Source: Tritrichomonas musculus
Lineage: Eukaryota; Parabasalia; Tritrichomonadida; Tritrichomonadidae
Length of the DNA: 64,000 nucleotides
Direction: 5' to 3'
Assembly (NCBI GenBank): GCA_039105265.1
Contig: JAPFFF010000017.1
Span: 2,790,001 to 2,854,000 of the forward strand
Below, piece by piece: positions 38,491 to 46,968 of the stretch. Numbering within the stretch: the first letter of the stretch is position 1; each line of letters begins with the position of its first letter. The translations under genes and the position numbers were made by a program. The notes beneath the pieces were generated by a model. That model saw nothing but the letters and a program-made list of their open reading frames with translations. It was not told the origin of the DNA and searched no databases.

Positions 38491-39456
38491 ATGTTTAATA
38501 ATCTCGGTAATTTGTTTAAAACAAAGGAACAAATCGAGAGAGAAGAACGAGAGAAAGCGATACGTATACAAAGACAGAAAGTCCGTGAACGGGCACGTGA
38601 TATAAGAAATAAAGCATATGAAGTACAACAGATTGGAAATGCAAATGCACAATTATATCAAACACAAGCTAATGTATTGAGGACTCAATTACCACCGAGA
38701 ACTAATTTACTGGATTACCAAAGACAAACAAATAATTTGGTATTAAATGAACAACAGGAACATAATGATTTTCGTTTGAAAAGAAAGCTGCAAGATTATC
38801 AATACATTAATCGAAATCAACATATTGATGATGTTCAAGAGGAATACCAGAAGACGAAACAAACGTGTTTCGGAAATCAACCACCGCCACAAATGAATCA
38901 ATTTAATCAACCGCCACAGACATCAACATACTCAATACCTGTTATCAATTCACATCCACAAACACCAAAAATAAATAAACATATTCAATTTGCTGACGCG
39001 ACTACATCACCGTATCTGAAGGATTTCGGGACATCTCCCTACAAATCACCCCCACAAACAAATAAGTTTGCTAATGCTGCGACATCTCCTTTCAAATCAC
39101 CACAAAATGAAGATGTATCATTTGCAAATGCAAAAGTTTATCATGTATCTTCTTCATCTGACGACGATAATGATAACCCGCCAATAAAGTACGGATGGAT
39201 TGCTTTCAGTGATGATGAATCACCTCAACCGTATTCAATAAGAAAAACATTTTCATCTTCATCTGATTCATTACTTTCTGATTCATCTTCCGATACATTC
39301 CCTAACGGATCACCAAAAAATAAAAAACAAAGTGATTCAAAGGGTAAACACAGTAAAAAACAAACGAATTCACAACCGTTTCCAATACATAATGATTCTT
39401 TAAATACTGCGGGCAGTGACTCAACGAGAAGGAGGAGAAGAAGAAGACCGTCATAA
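38491..39456 (+). CDS. Coiled-coil, Pro/Ser-rich protein, 321 aa (A4)
   Basis: The N-terminal half is a charged coil (EQIEREEREKAIRIQRQKVR). The second half is low complexity (Pro, Gln, Ser, Asp), ending in a basic tail RRRRRRPS. A motif SSDDDNDNPPIKYGWIAFSD is shared in pattern with the D 459-aa protein (SDSDSEPMEIQYGYLVMND), which holds the same place after the 109/116-aa gene. Probably positional homologues. Possible DNA-condensing or scaffold role. Confidence 0.65.
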   Translation: MFNNLGNLFKTKEQIEREEREKAIRIQRQKVRERARDIRNKAYEVQQIGNANAQLYQTQANVLRTQLPPRTNLLDYQRQTNNLVLNEQQEHNDFRLKRKLQDYQYINRNQHIDDVQEEYQKTKQTCFGNQPPPQMNQFNQPPQTSTYSIPVINSHPQTPKINKHIQFADATTSPYLKDFGTSPYKSPPQTNKFANAATSPFKSPQNEDVSFANAKVYHVSSSSDDDNDNPPIKYGWIAFSDDESPQPYSIRKTFSSSSDSLLSDSSSDTFPNGSPKNKKQSDSKGKHSKKQTNSQPFPIHNDSLNTAGSDSTRRRRRRRPS

Positions 39457-39525
39457 AAATAAAATCATCATTTTGCAAAAGAGGTTCAAGGTAGCTTCAT
39501 CAAATAATCATTAATTTATTTTTAT

Positions 39526-42036
39526 TTATTCAGGTACTTTGATATCATATCCTTCTGCTGCTGATAGTCTCTCAAGCTTTTGTTTAGACATTTGAATCTT
39601 ATATTCAATATATCCGCAACCCTTACCGTAAACTGTATCAATCCAGACGGCGATATTATTATTTGAAACATCCTTTAACGTTTGAATATCTGTCGGGCTA
39701 GCAACATTGATGTAAGCTATTGTTTCATTAACATCAGTACCTGCGGGTGCAACTTTCTGAATTAAGTAATTAATGTTTTCGATAATGGTCTTAAACTCAG
39801 GATTCCAGCTATTAATATCTCTAGACCATTTACCTGTTTCGAAGACGATTGTCTTTTTAGATTTGTTTATGAAATCTTGTATGAGAGCAATACATTTCTT
39901 GTTATAATCAGATTTTTGTGTTTTCCTGTAATTCATCCATTCAACGTAATTCATCGGCTTCAAATTATGTTCTGTTTCAATTGCTTTCTTAACGGGATTA
40001 TCAAAGTGATATACAAATAATGCATTTGATATAGTAAGATAATTAACAACTTTTGATAACGGATGTATTTCACTGAATATCTCCCAATAAACCTTCCATA
40101 TCTTAGAAAAGAGACTACTCCAGAATGAATTTGGTGATGCTCTGGTGCTGACTCTTGGTTTTCCTAATCTCAAATCAGAATAGTATTGAATGTACGGAGC
40201 GAGTCGTGTTTTGCTTGAGTCTTGAAGAATATATTTACCTGTATTCCAATCAATCTTGTCTTTGCTTTTCTCAAACATTTCATCAAGCCAGACATTAAAC
40301 GGTAATTTCTTTCGTGCTTCTGGTGTAGTAACCATTGTTTTCCAAACCTTCTTGTAAGGAGAAGCAAATACAAGCTTGTATCCGTTAATGATTTGTGGAA
40401 CACCTCGTTTATCAACTAATATAATATCATCAACTTTATCACCGTTCAGGTCTGTTATTTCAATCTCTCCTGACGGGTCTTTAGCGTTAGTAGGAAGTAA
40501 TCTGTATTTTGGTTTTCCGTCCGGGTCAAGATGTGTGTGACAATAAACTTTTGCCTGGTCTCGTGTAGCGGCTGAAGGAATGTATTTAACTCTGTAATTT
40601 CCGTTAATGATTATATCAAGGAAGTTTTGTTTGTAAAATGAGCTGTTTTGTGTGTGTGATTGAATATCTAAGTTCCCGAATTTACCGATATTGCTAAGAA
40701 CTGTCGGAGCATCTCTGTTTTCACGTTTACCTGTTGTTTTGATTTCTTGTTTGTATTGTTGCAATAATCGTTGAATTTCTTCTTCAGATGTTGGTGACTC
40801 AAATTCTGCTCCTTTCTTAAAACGTGATTCATCGAAAGAATTAAGCTTACCGAACTTAACTTTTTTGGCAGGTCTCTTTACACGTTCATTGTACTGTTGA
40901 AACGTTTCATTAAGTTCTGTTTCATCATCCTCGTTAGCAATAAATGTTGTATCATCATTCATTTTATTACTCGAAAAATTATTATTATTATTGTTTGTTA
41001 TTGGTTTGATTGATGGTGGTTTGATTGGTTGTATGACATCAGAGCCTTTGATAGGTTTTCTATTAATGATTGTGTCAAACACTCTGAAGAATGATGATAA
41101 GCCTGTAATTGATTTTCGTTCATTGGTTATATCAATGTTTCTCTTCATATTATCTCTGATAGTTTCTAGTGTTTGATGTAATGCATCAACGTTTTCTTTC
41201 GCTTGTTCATCAAGTTTGTTTTGTGGTTTCTTTGCTGCTTCATAACATCTTGGAAGTACTTTGATCCAGGGTTGATTATAGCCTAATTGCTTGAGCAATT
41301 CAATGTCATCATCTACCTGATCGTAAGGAGACAGCAACAAGGATGATAGGTTATCTTCTTCTTCTTCTTCTGGTTCCGGGAAGTTGAATGATATTGACGG
41401 AAGGGAATCTTCTTGCTCTAAAAAACTTGTATTCAGTAATTCATCAGAATCACTCGGAGTTATGCGTTTTCTTCTCGGAGTTCTTCGTTTACTGCTGTCA
41501 GGTGTTGGTTCATGTATGCTGGTTCTCTTTCTTCTTCCTTTGGTGGTTTGTGGTGTTTGACTCTTTCGCGGAGGTTTGATGGGTGATGAACGAAAACCAT
41601 CAGAGCTATAATTTAAATCATCGTTGACAACAATATTAAAGTAATTGATGATTGTATCAAGACTTTTTTTATCTGTTGTGTACTCTCTTAAACTAAGGAA
41701 TTGATTACCTTTACTTTTAATTCCTGCATTGATTTTGTTCATCAATGAAACAAATCGTCGAAACTTAACTTTCATTTCACGAATCTTTCCGACACTTCTT
41801 CCTGTATATTCATTGTTTTGTATCAAATACAACAAATTAATTAATTCATCGGGGTGTTCTAGTTTGTATGTACTGAGAAACGTTTTCTTAAAATAATCTA
41901 TCGGGTCCTCTAGTTCTTCATCATCATCATCATCAGGTTTAGATACCTCACTGTCAAATACAGAATCATCATCAATATTACCACTTAAATCTAATTCAAA
42001 GCTATCAGATGAATTATTTTTATCTTGTTTTGACAT
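39526..42036 (-). CDS. 836-aa virion-type protein (A4)
   Basis: The N-terminal third is acidic/basic low complexity. A conserved middle follows (about residues 480-620): IIINGNYRVKYIPSAATRDQ, RLLPTNAKDPSG, ITDLNGDKVDDIILVDKRG with a calcium-loop-like DLNGDKVDD, INGYKLVFASPYKKVW. A helical C-terminal region contains SFWSSLFSKIWKVYWEI. About 860 aa in D. Always divergent with the fibre gene. A structural or core protein is likely by context; no family name assigned. Confidence 0.75.
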   Translation of the reverse strand: MSKQDKNNSSDSFELDLSGNIDDDSVFDSEVSKPDDDDDEELEDPIDYFKKTFLSTYKLEHPDELINLLYLIQNNEYTGRSVGKIREMKVKFRRFVSLMNKINAGIKSKGNQFLSLREYTTDKKSLDTIINYFNIVVNDDLNYSSDGFRSSPIKPPRKSQTPQTTKGRRKRTSIHEPTPDSSKRRTPRRKRITPSDSDELLNTSFLEQEDSLPSISFNFPEPEEEEEDNLSSLLLSPYDQVDDDIELLKQLGYNQPWIKVLPRCYEAAKKPQNKLDEQAKENVDALHQTLETIRDNMKRNIDITNERKSITGLSSFFRVFDTIINRKPIKGSDVIQPIKPPSIKPITNNNNNNFSSNKMNDDTTFIANEDDETELNETFQQYNERVKRPAKKVKFGKLNSFDESRFKKGAEFESPTSEEEIQRLLQQYKQEIKTTGKRENRDAPTVLSNIGKFGNLDIQSHTQNSSFYKQNFLDIIINGNYRVKYIPSAATRDQAKVYCHTHLDPDGKPKYRLLPTNAKDPSGEIEITDLNGDKVDDIILVDKRGVPQIINGYKLVFASPYKKVWKTMVTTPEARKKLPFNVWLDEMFEKSKDKIDWNTGKYILQDSSKTRLAPYIQYYSDLRLGKPRVSTRASPNSFWSSLFSKIWKVYWEIFSEIHPLSKVVNYLTISNALFVYHFDNPVKKAIETEHNLKPMNYVEWMNYRKTQKSDYNKKCIALIQDFINKSKKTIVFETGKWSRDINSWNPEFKTIIENINYLIQKVAPAGTDVNETIAYINVASPTDIQTLKDVSNNNIAVWIDTVYGKGCGYIEYKIQMSKQKLERLSAAEGYDIKVPE

Positions 42037-42057
42037 TGTTTAGTTTCTAATAAATTG

Positions 42058-44817
42058 ATGTTTACGATCGAGCAGAGCGGTCACGTAACAAAAACAAATA
42101 CTATTGACGGACTAATTAACGAATACATCAAAAGATATGTCGATAATTATGTTATCAAAGGTGATTCATCGAACGGTCACGGAATCACAGAGGAACAATT
42201 GAATGAAGCTGTTAACGGATTGCGTGATTATGTCATCAACAATTACGCTTTATCAACTGATATACCTGATGACTTGATTAATGAAGAATCGTTGACGACA
42301 AAAATAAATGAAGCACTGAAAGGATATGCACTGAAGACAGATATTCCTGAACCTGTTGACTTAACAGCGTATTATACAAGCGCACAAGCTGATGAGAAGT
42401 TTGTTGATGAAGATGAATTGGCTTATGAATTAGATAAGTATGTTTTATCAGATGACGTTGAAAATAAATTAGCTGAATTGAAAAATGACCTCGGAAACTG
42501 TTTAACGAAAGATAATTTATACAGTGATTCTAGTAAAATTGATGGATTTAATAACTTGAGATTTGAAACAGGCACTGTCAGTCATAATCTTACAAAAGAC
42601 TCAGAATTTCTTACGAAAGCTCGTGATTTAGGTATATATATCTATTTCGAAAAAACGAGTGATTATACTGACGGATATTATGTGTTTTCGCGTGAAACTG
42701 ATGCTTGTGTTGAATATAAATTATCTGGTACTGCAAAAAATGTAAACTACAAAGGAATTTGTATCTATTACGCAACCAGTTCAGACAATTATGATCACTT
42801 TATAAGTAATAGCAGTAGCTGGGCACCTCCGACTGATATTACAGAGTTCTATGTAATGGATAACTCATCAATCCCGACCATAGATTATACAAATAAAAAA
42901 TATGTCAGCAAAGATGACCTAAGCACTCAATTAAATGTATATGCATTGAAGACAGATATTCCGGAAGTACTCAAAAATAATGAACTACAATTGAATCCGA
43001 ATGAAGAACCAACAGAAGAAGTTCAACAGAAATTGATGAATGATGATAAACCGCTATCAGCACAAGCATCATATATATTATCATCTATGGCAGTAACTAA
43101 AGTAAAAGATTTGATTAATATTGATGAATATGCAAAGCTTACAAACTTAAGCGAGTATCGTAAAATGAATGATTTAAGTATAACAAAGTTAACTCAACTT
43201 GAAATTGATAGAAGTATAGAAGAAAACGGTATTTGTGATCATGTTTATGAAAAATGTTTCATCAAATTTAGATATAATGATATTGAATATGATTATGTAT
43301 TCACAACAGGCAATTTTAGTTCACTAGGATATTGGTGTGATAACTTCATTAATGTTGAAGGTACTGAATACAGTTTGTTTTGGAAGTATGATGGTACATT
43401 ACTATTAGAAAATTCAACAACATATTGTAAAGGCCCGATGGTTTATATTATATCAATTTTGTATGAAGACGGAACGGATGAAATAGCATTGAAGACAGAT
43501 ATTCCTGAACCTGTTGACTTAACAGCGTATTATACTAGTTCACAAGCTGATGAGAAGTTTGTTGATGAGGATGAATTGGCTTATGAATTAGATAAGTATG
43601 AAACGAAAACAGTTGCTGAAGGTAAATATGCTTTGAAAAGTGAGATTCCGCTTGTTGTTCAATCTGATGAAACTGAATGTGATGCAACAGCAGCTGTTCC
43701 ATCATTAGATTATGTTGTAAATACATATCAGACAATATTTGAAAGTAATCTAATTGATAAAAAAGCTAATTTACTTGAAAAACAACTAACAGCTATTGAT
43801 AACAAATTCTCAAATTATGCATTGAAAAGTGAAACAGATACAAAATTAACTCAATTGGATAATTATTATGATAGTCTTGTTGAACAATTGGATTCAACTT
43901 ATTATGATAAGGTAGATTGTGATGAAAAATTTGTATTGAAGTCAAATGTTTTAACAGAAGAACAACTAATAAAAAAATGTGCTATTGATTGCGGTACATT
44001 TACGGAGGGTGCTGATATATCAATTCATCTTCTAAAAATTATAAATAACACAATTCAACTGGAATACGTAGTCGGAAATAATGCAGAAAGAAATGAAATA
44101 AGGATATTATTTTATGATACAGCCGCAAATCCCCATAACATAGTAATATTATTATATCAAAGAACTATATATTTTGATAATTTTCAATATTCAGCGTATT
44201 ATGAAGAAATTCTTGATTTATCATCAGGAAGACCACTTACATATCGTGTCCCGATGGCTGGATATAATTGGACAACTACTCAAGAATTATTAGATGCTAG
44301 ACAAATATATTCAAGACAAATCATGGTACCAGGATATTTAGCAAAATTCAAGGCTGCTATTTACGGTACGCAATCAAACACGACAATCACACATTACTCA
44401 CCGATTGAATCATCAATGAACTCTGTTAATGATTTCGTTGTTGGTTCTCCTGTGTATATGACAGGTAAGGTTTACAAACATGTCGGTGATGAATGGATAC
44501 CTTCAACAGCAGATGATACAACTGATTGTATTTGTAGTGTCAAGACTTCAGGAACATGGAAAGAATATGTCGGTATATGTGTGAGAATCGATGACAAAAA
44601 TAAATGTATCACATTCGCAAGTCATGGCGATTACATTTGCAAAGTTAATGATTCATCATGTTATTCAATCGGGGATGAGGTGTTTATCGATAATGAAGAC
44701 AATAAGCTGAAAGTTCTTAGTGGTGAGACAGCGATAACATCAAAAATAAAACGTATGACTGTCGGAATCATCACAAGCATCATTGATGAAAGAACATTAT
44801 CTGTATTCAAAGAGTAA
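42058..44817 (+). CDS. Fibre-like protein, 919 aa (A4)
   Basis: Anchor MFTIEQSGHVTKTNTIDGLI. Shaft repeats follow (GYALKTDIPEPVDLTAYYTS, DEDELAYELDKYETKTVAEG), with three unlike insert domains (about residues 160-290, 375-480, 530-640). The conserved tip (about 785-919) carries TITHYSPIESSMNSV, CICSVKTSGTWKEYVGIC and GDEVFIDNEDNKLK. Likely host-attachment fibre by layout. ATG at 42058 is 21 bp from the divergent 836-aa start. The shaft segment before the tip is shared with C1, the inserts are not. Confidence 0.75.
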   Translation: MFTIEQSGHVTKTNTIDGLINEYIKRYVDNYVIKGDSSNGHGITEEQLNEAVNGLRDYVINNYALSTDIPDDLINEESLTTKINEALKGYALKTDIPEPVDLTAYYTSAQADEKFVDEDELAYELDKYVLSDDVENKLAELKNDLGNCLTKDNLYSDSSKIDGFNNLRFETGTVSHNLTKDSEFLTKARDLGIYIYFEKTSDYTDGYYVFSRETDACVEYKLSGTAKNVNYKGICIYYATSSDNYDHFISNSSSWAPPTDITEFYVMDNSSIPTIDYTNKKYVSKDDLSTQLNVYALKTDIPEVLKNNELQLNPNEEPTEEVQQKLMNDDKPLSAQASYILSSMAVTKVKDLINIDEYAKLTNLSEYRKMNDLSITKLTQLEIDRSIEENGICDHVYEKCFIKFRYNDIEYDYVFTTGNFSSLGYWCDNFINVEGTEYSLFWKYDGTLLLENSTTYCKGPMVYIISILYEDGTDEIALKTDIPEPVDLTAYYTSSQADEKFVDEDELAYELDKYETKTVAEGKYALKSEIPLVVQSDETECDATAAVPSLDYVVNTYQTIFESNLIDKKANLLEKQLTAIDNKFSNYALKSETDTKLTQLDNYYDSLVEQLDSTYYDKVDCDEKFVLKSNVLTEEQLIKKCAIDCGTFTEGADISIHLLKIINNTIQLEYVVGNNAERNEIRILFYDTAANPHNIVILLYQRTIYFDNFQYSAYYEEILDLSSGRPLTYRVPMAGYNWTTTQELLDARQIYSRQIMVPGYLAKFKAAIYGTQSNTTITHYSPIESSMNSVNDFVVGSPVYMTGKVYKHVGDEWIPSTADDTTDCICSVKTSGTWKEYVGICVRIDDKNKCITFASHGDYICKVNDSSCYSIGDEVFIDNEDNKLKVLSGETAITSKIKRMTVGIITSIIDERTLSVFKE

Positions 44818-44865
44818 ATCAATTGAAATTCATTCATGAACGGCATTTTAGCCTTTTATTTCGTT

Positions 44866-44950
44866 TTCGATTGAAGGTTAAAAATAGCTCTTTTTATATC
44901 CCTTTTTATTTTCATGATTCTTTGACTGTTTCCGTTCACGGGCAGCATTT
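44866..44950. repeat. Intergenic repeat R1, copy 2
   Basis: ttcgattgaaggttaaaaat ... gactgtttccgttcacgggc, nearly the same as 36910-36990. Confidence 0.75.
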
Positions 44951-44951
44951 T

Positions 44952-45006
44952 TGATTTCAATTGAAGGTTAAAAATATCTCTTTTTATATCCCTTTTTATT
45001 TTTCAT
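44952..45006. repeat. Intergenic repeat R1, copy 3 (short)
   Basis: ttcaattgaaggttaaaaat, then the tctttttatatcccttttta part only. Directly follows copy 2 and precedes the 354-aa gene start. Confidence 0.7.
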
Positions 45007-45029
45007 TTTGATTTTTTATTTTTTATAAA

Positions 45030-46094
45030 ATGACCGTCATTCAAACAAATCAAAACAATGAAAGCTCTTCAGTTGTTGAGACCTCATCAGTCAAATCATT
45101 CAATCCAAATCAACTAATGATTGAACAAGCAAACAGACTTCTTAATTTGTTCCTCAGTGATAAACAAATCAGAAATAATATTTTGTCAAAATCTGCAAAA
45201 GAAGACATTGAAAGGCTGTTTGATTTGATTGAAGGTAATCGTTCAAAGTATGTGTTAAAGATTCCACGATACAGTGATTTAATGGATAATGTATTTAACG
45301 CATTCAAAGCCATACCAGCCATCAATGACCTTCATTCATCAAAACCAGTGATTCCGGTCTTTGAAGAAATAAAGAAAGAACATACAGACAATGTTGAGAT
45401 AAAGAAATTCATCAGAAAATGTAACTTTGAATTCATGGGTTATCATTGCAATCATTCAACAATAGATGAAAAGTGCGATAAGATATATAAAAACATTACT
45501 GACGTATATAAAAGCGCTGAGTACGGGGTTTACAAAAGATTTGTATCAAAATGTGTATCAATCATGAGATGTATTTGCATTAACGATGATGCTGAGAGTT
45601 ATGTTATGACTGAAGAAGATAAGGAAATGATGAGATGCGGATGTTATACGCCGCCAGACACATATGAGGTTTGGATGCTACGAATCGACCCGTCATTGAT
45701 TCAAGACGTCATTGATAACATTATTCAATTGAACGGAAAGATAGCTGAATGTAATTCAAAATCAGTCAAAACATGTTCAAAATGTGAAGCCATTAAACGA
45801 AAGTATGAATATTGTGTTCGCGAGCTACAAGATATGAGAGATGATTTGAAAGAACAAACAAAAGCTGATGAAGAATACAAAGAACAACCAGCTGAGAACA
45901 AATATAATATTGATTCATTTATGACAAAGAACTACCCGACCATGGAGCGATTCACACTATCTGACGTCCAAAAGAAGTATAAAACATCATTCGGATTGTT
46001 TGTGAAGCAAGATGAACTGGCATCAATGATTGAAAAAACAGGTAGATTCAATATAACGTCGTCAAAGAACGTCAAATATGTTAACAGAAAGTGA
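45030..46094 (+). CDS. 354-aa protein with Cys-rich middle and winged-helix-like end (A4)
   Basis: No family recognised. Helical N-terminal half; Cys/His-rich middle (FIRKCNFEFMGYHCNHSTID; MMRCGCYTP; CSKCEAIKRKYEYC). The end (about residues 305-354) has a wing-like pattern, FTLSDVQKKYKTSFGLFVKQ then KTGRFNITSSKNVKYV, seen in DNA-binding winged helices. It has no counterpart in the D region in view. It is bracketed by inverted R1 repeats, which suggests arrival as a module. Confidence 0.6.
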   Translation: MTVIQTNQNNESSSVVETSSVKSFNPNQLMIEQANRLLNLFLSDKQIRNNILSKSAKEDIERLFDLIEGNRSKYVLKIPRYSDLMDNVFNAFKAIPAINDLHSSKPVIPVFEEIKKEHTDNVEIKKFIRKCNFEFMGYHCNHSTIDEKCDKIYKNITDVYKSAEYGVYKRFVSKCVSIMRCICINDDAESYVMTEEDKEMMRCGCYTPPDTYEVWMLRIDPSLIQDVIDNIIQLNGKIAECNSKSVKTCSKCEAIKRKYEYCVRELQDMRDDLKEQTKADEEYKEQPAENKYNIDSFMTKNYPTMERFTLSDVQKKYKTSFGLFVKQDELASMIEKTGRFNITSSKNVKYVNRK

Positions 46095-46180
46095 AAATGA
46101 AAAGGGATATAAAAAGAGATATTTTTAACCTTCAATCGAAATCGAAATAATGACCTGTATTTTAGGGATCAGTCATCAAA
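46092..46180. repeat. Intergenic repeat R1, copy 4 (inverted)
   Basis: Reverse complement of the aaggttaaaaatatctc/ttttatatccc part, followed by a tgacctgtattttagggatcagtc tail that copy 5 also has. Confidence 0.7.
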
Positions 46181-46263
46181 ATCATTCAATGATTATTATT
46201 ATTTTTAGTGTTTCAATCGAATGAAACCAATGATAACAAAAATAAAACATATTTATGCATCAT

Positions 46264-46911
46264 TTAAATCAAATCATGTTGATGTTTAAATCGATTGATA
46301 TATACACCGACTGGTTTATTTTCAACATCACGAAGTAAAACAAATTCATTACCTGATTTATTTGTATTGATATGAAGAATTTTATAAATATTATCAGTAA
46401 TCTTTGCATAAAAAATGTCTTCATTATTAGTATCATCAAAGTAATAATAATACTTGTTTTCTTCAAACTCTCTTCTTTCTGTCTTTGTTTCATAGAAATC
46501 AATAATCATAGCTTCATCAGGTATATCATCAACAAACTCATATTGAATACTTAGATGTGATGATTTATTTTGTTGATTTTCTGTCGGTGAAACCCATCGA
46601 AGATTTGATAAATGATAATCACTCCTATCATGACTGATATGATCGACTTGAGTTTTATGTTCAGGGTCATCATTAGTTATAAATTGCTTTGCTACAAGAA
46701 TATGTTTATAATATATTTTGTTATTTAGGCTTACACACGGATAAACATTTTGTCTGTATTCACCTTCAGCTAATATTCGTCCTGTTTTCTTCTTTCTGAT
46801 GTTATAAGGGAAAGTTGTTTGAATTTCATAATCATTTTCAAATCCTTTTAATGGTTCAAATTCGGCTTCATTTTCAGTTTCAATTTGTGCTTGTTCAGTT
46901 GGTTGACTCAT
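46264..46911 (-). CDS. Stand-alone HNH endonuclease (NUMOD4/HNH type), 215 aa (A4)
   Basis: After an acidic N-terminus (about 25 residues) comes a NUMOD4-like stretch (YPCVSLNNKIYYKHILVAKQ). An HNH core follows (about residues 85-115) with TQVDHISHDRSDYHLSNLRW and VSPTENQQNK, the classic phage-type order. The C-terminal 90 residues are of unknown fold. Such free-standing nucleases often promote their own spread by cutting copies that lack them. It lies between the 354-aa and polymerase genes, where D has none in view. Confidence 0.82.
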   Translation of the reverse strand: MSQPTEQAQIETENEAEFEPLKGFENDYEIQTTFPYNIRKKKTGRILAEGEYRQNVYPCVSLNNKIYYKHILVAKQFITNDDPEHKTQVDHISHDRSDYHLSNLRWVSPTENQQNKSSHLSIQYEFVDDIPDEAMIIDFYETKTERREFEENKYYYYFDDTNNEDIFYAKITDNIYKILHINTNKSGNEFVLLRDVENKPVGVYINRFKHQHDLI

Positions 46912-46968
46912 TTATAACAAAAATAAAAAAAAAATGATTTTTTAAAATAAAATCATCAAATTAATTGT

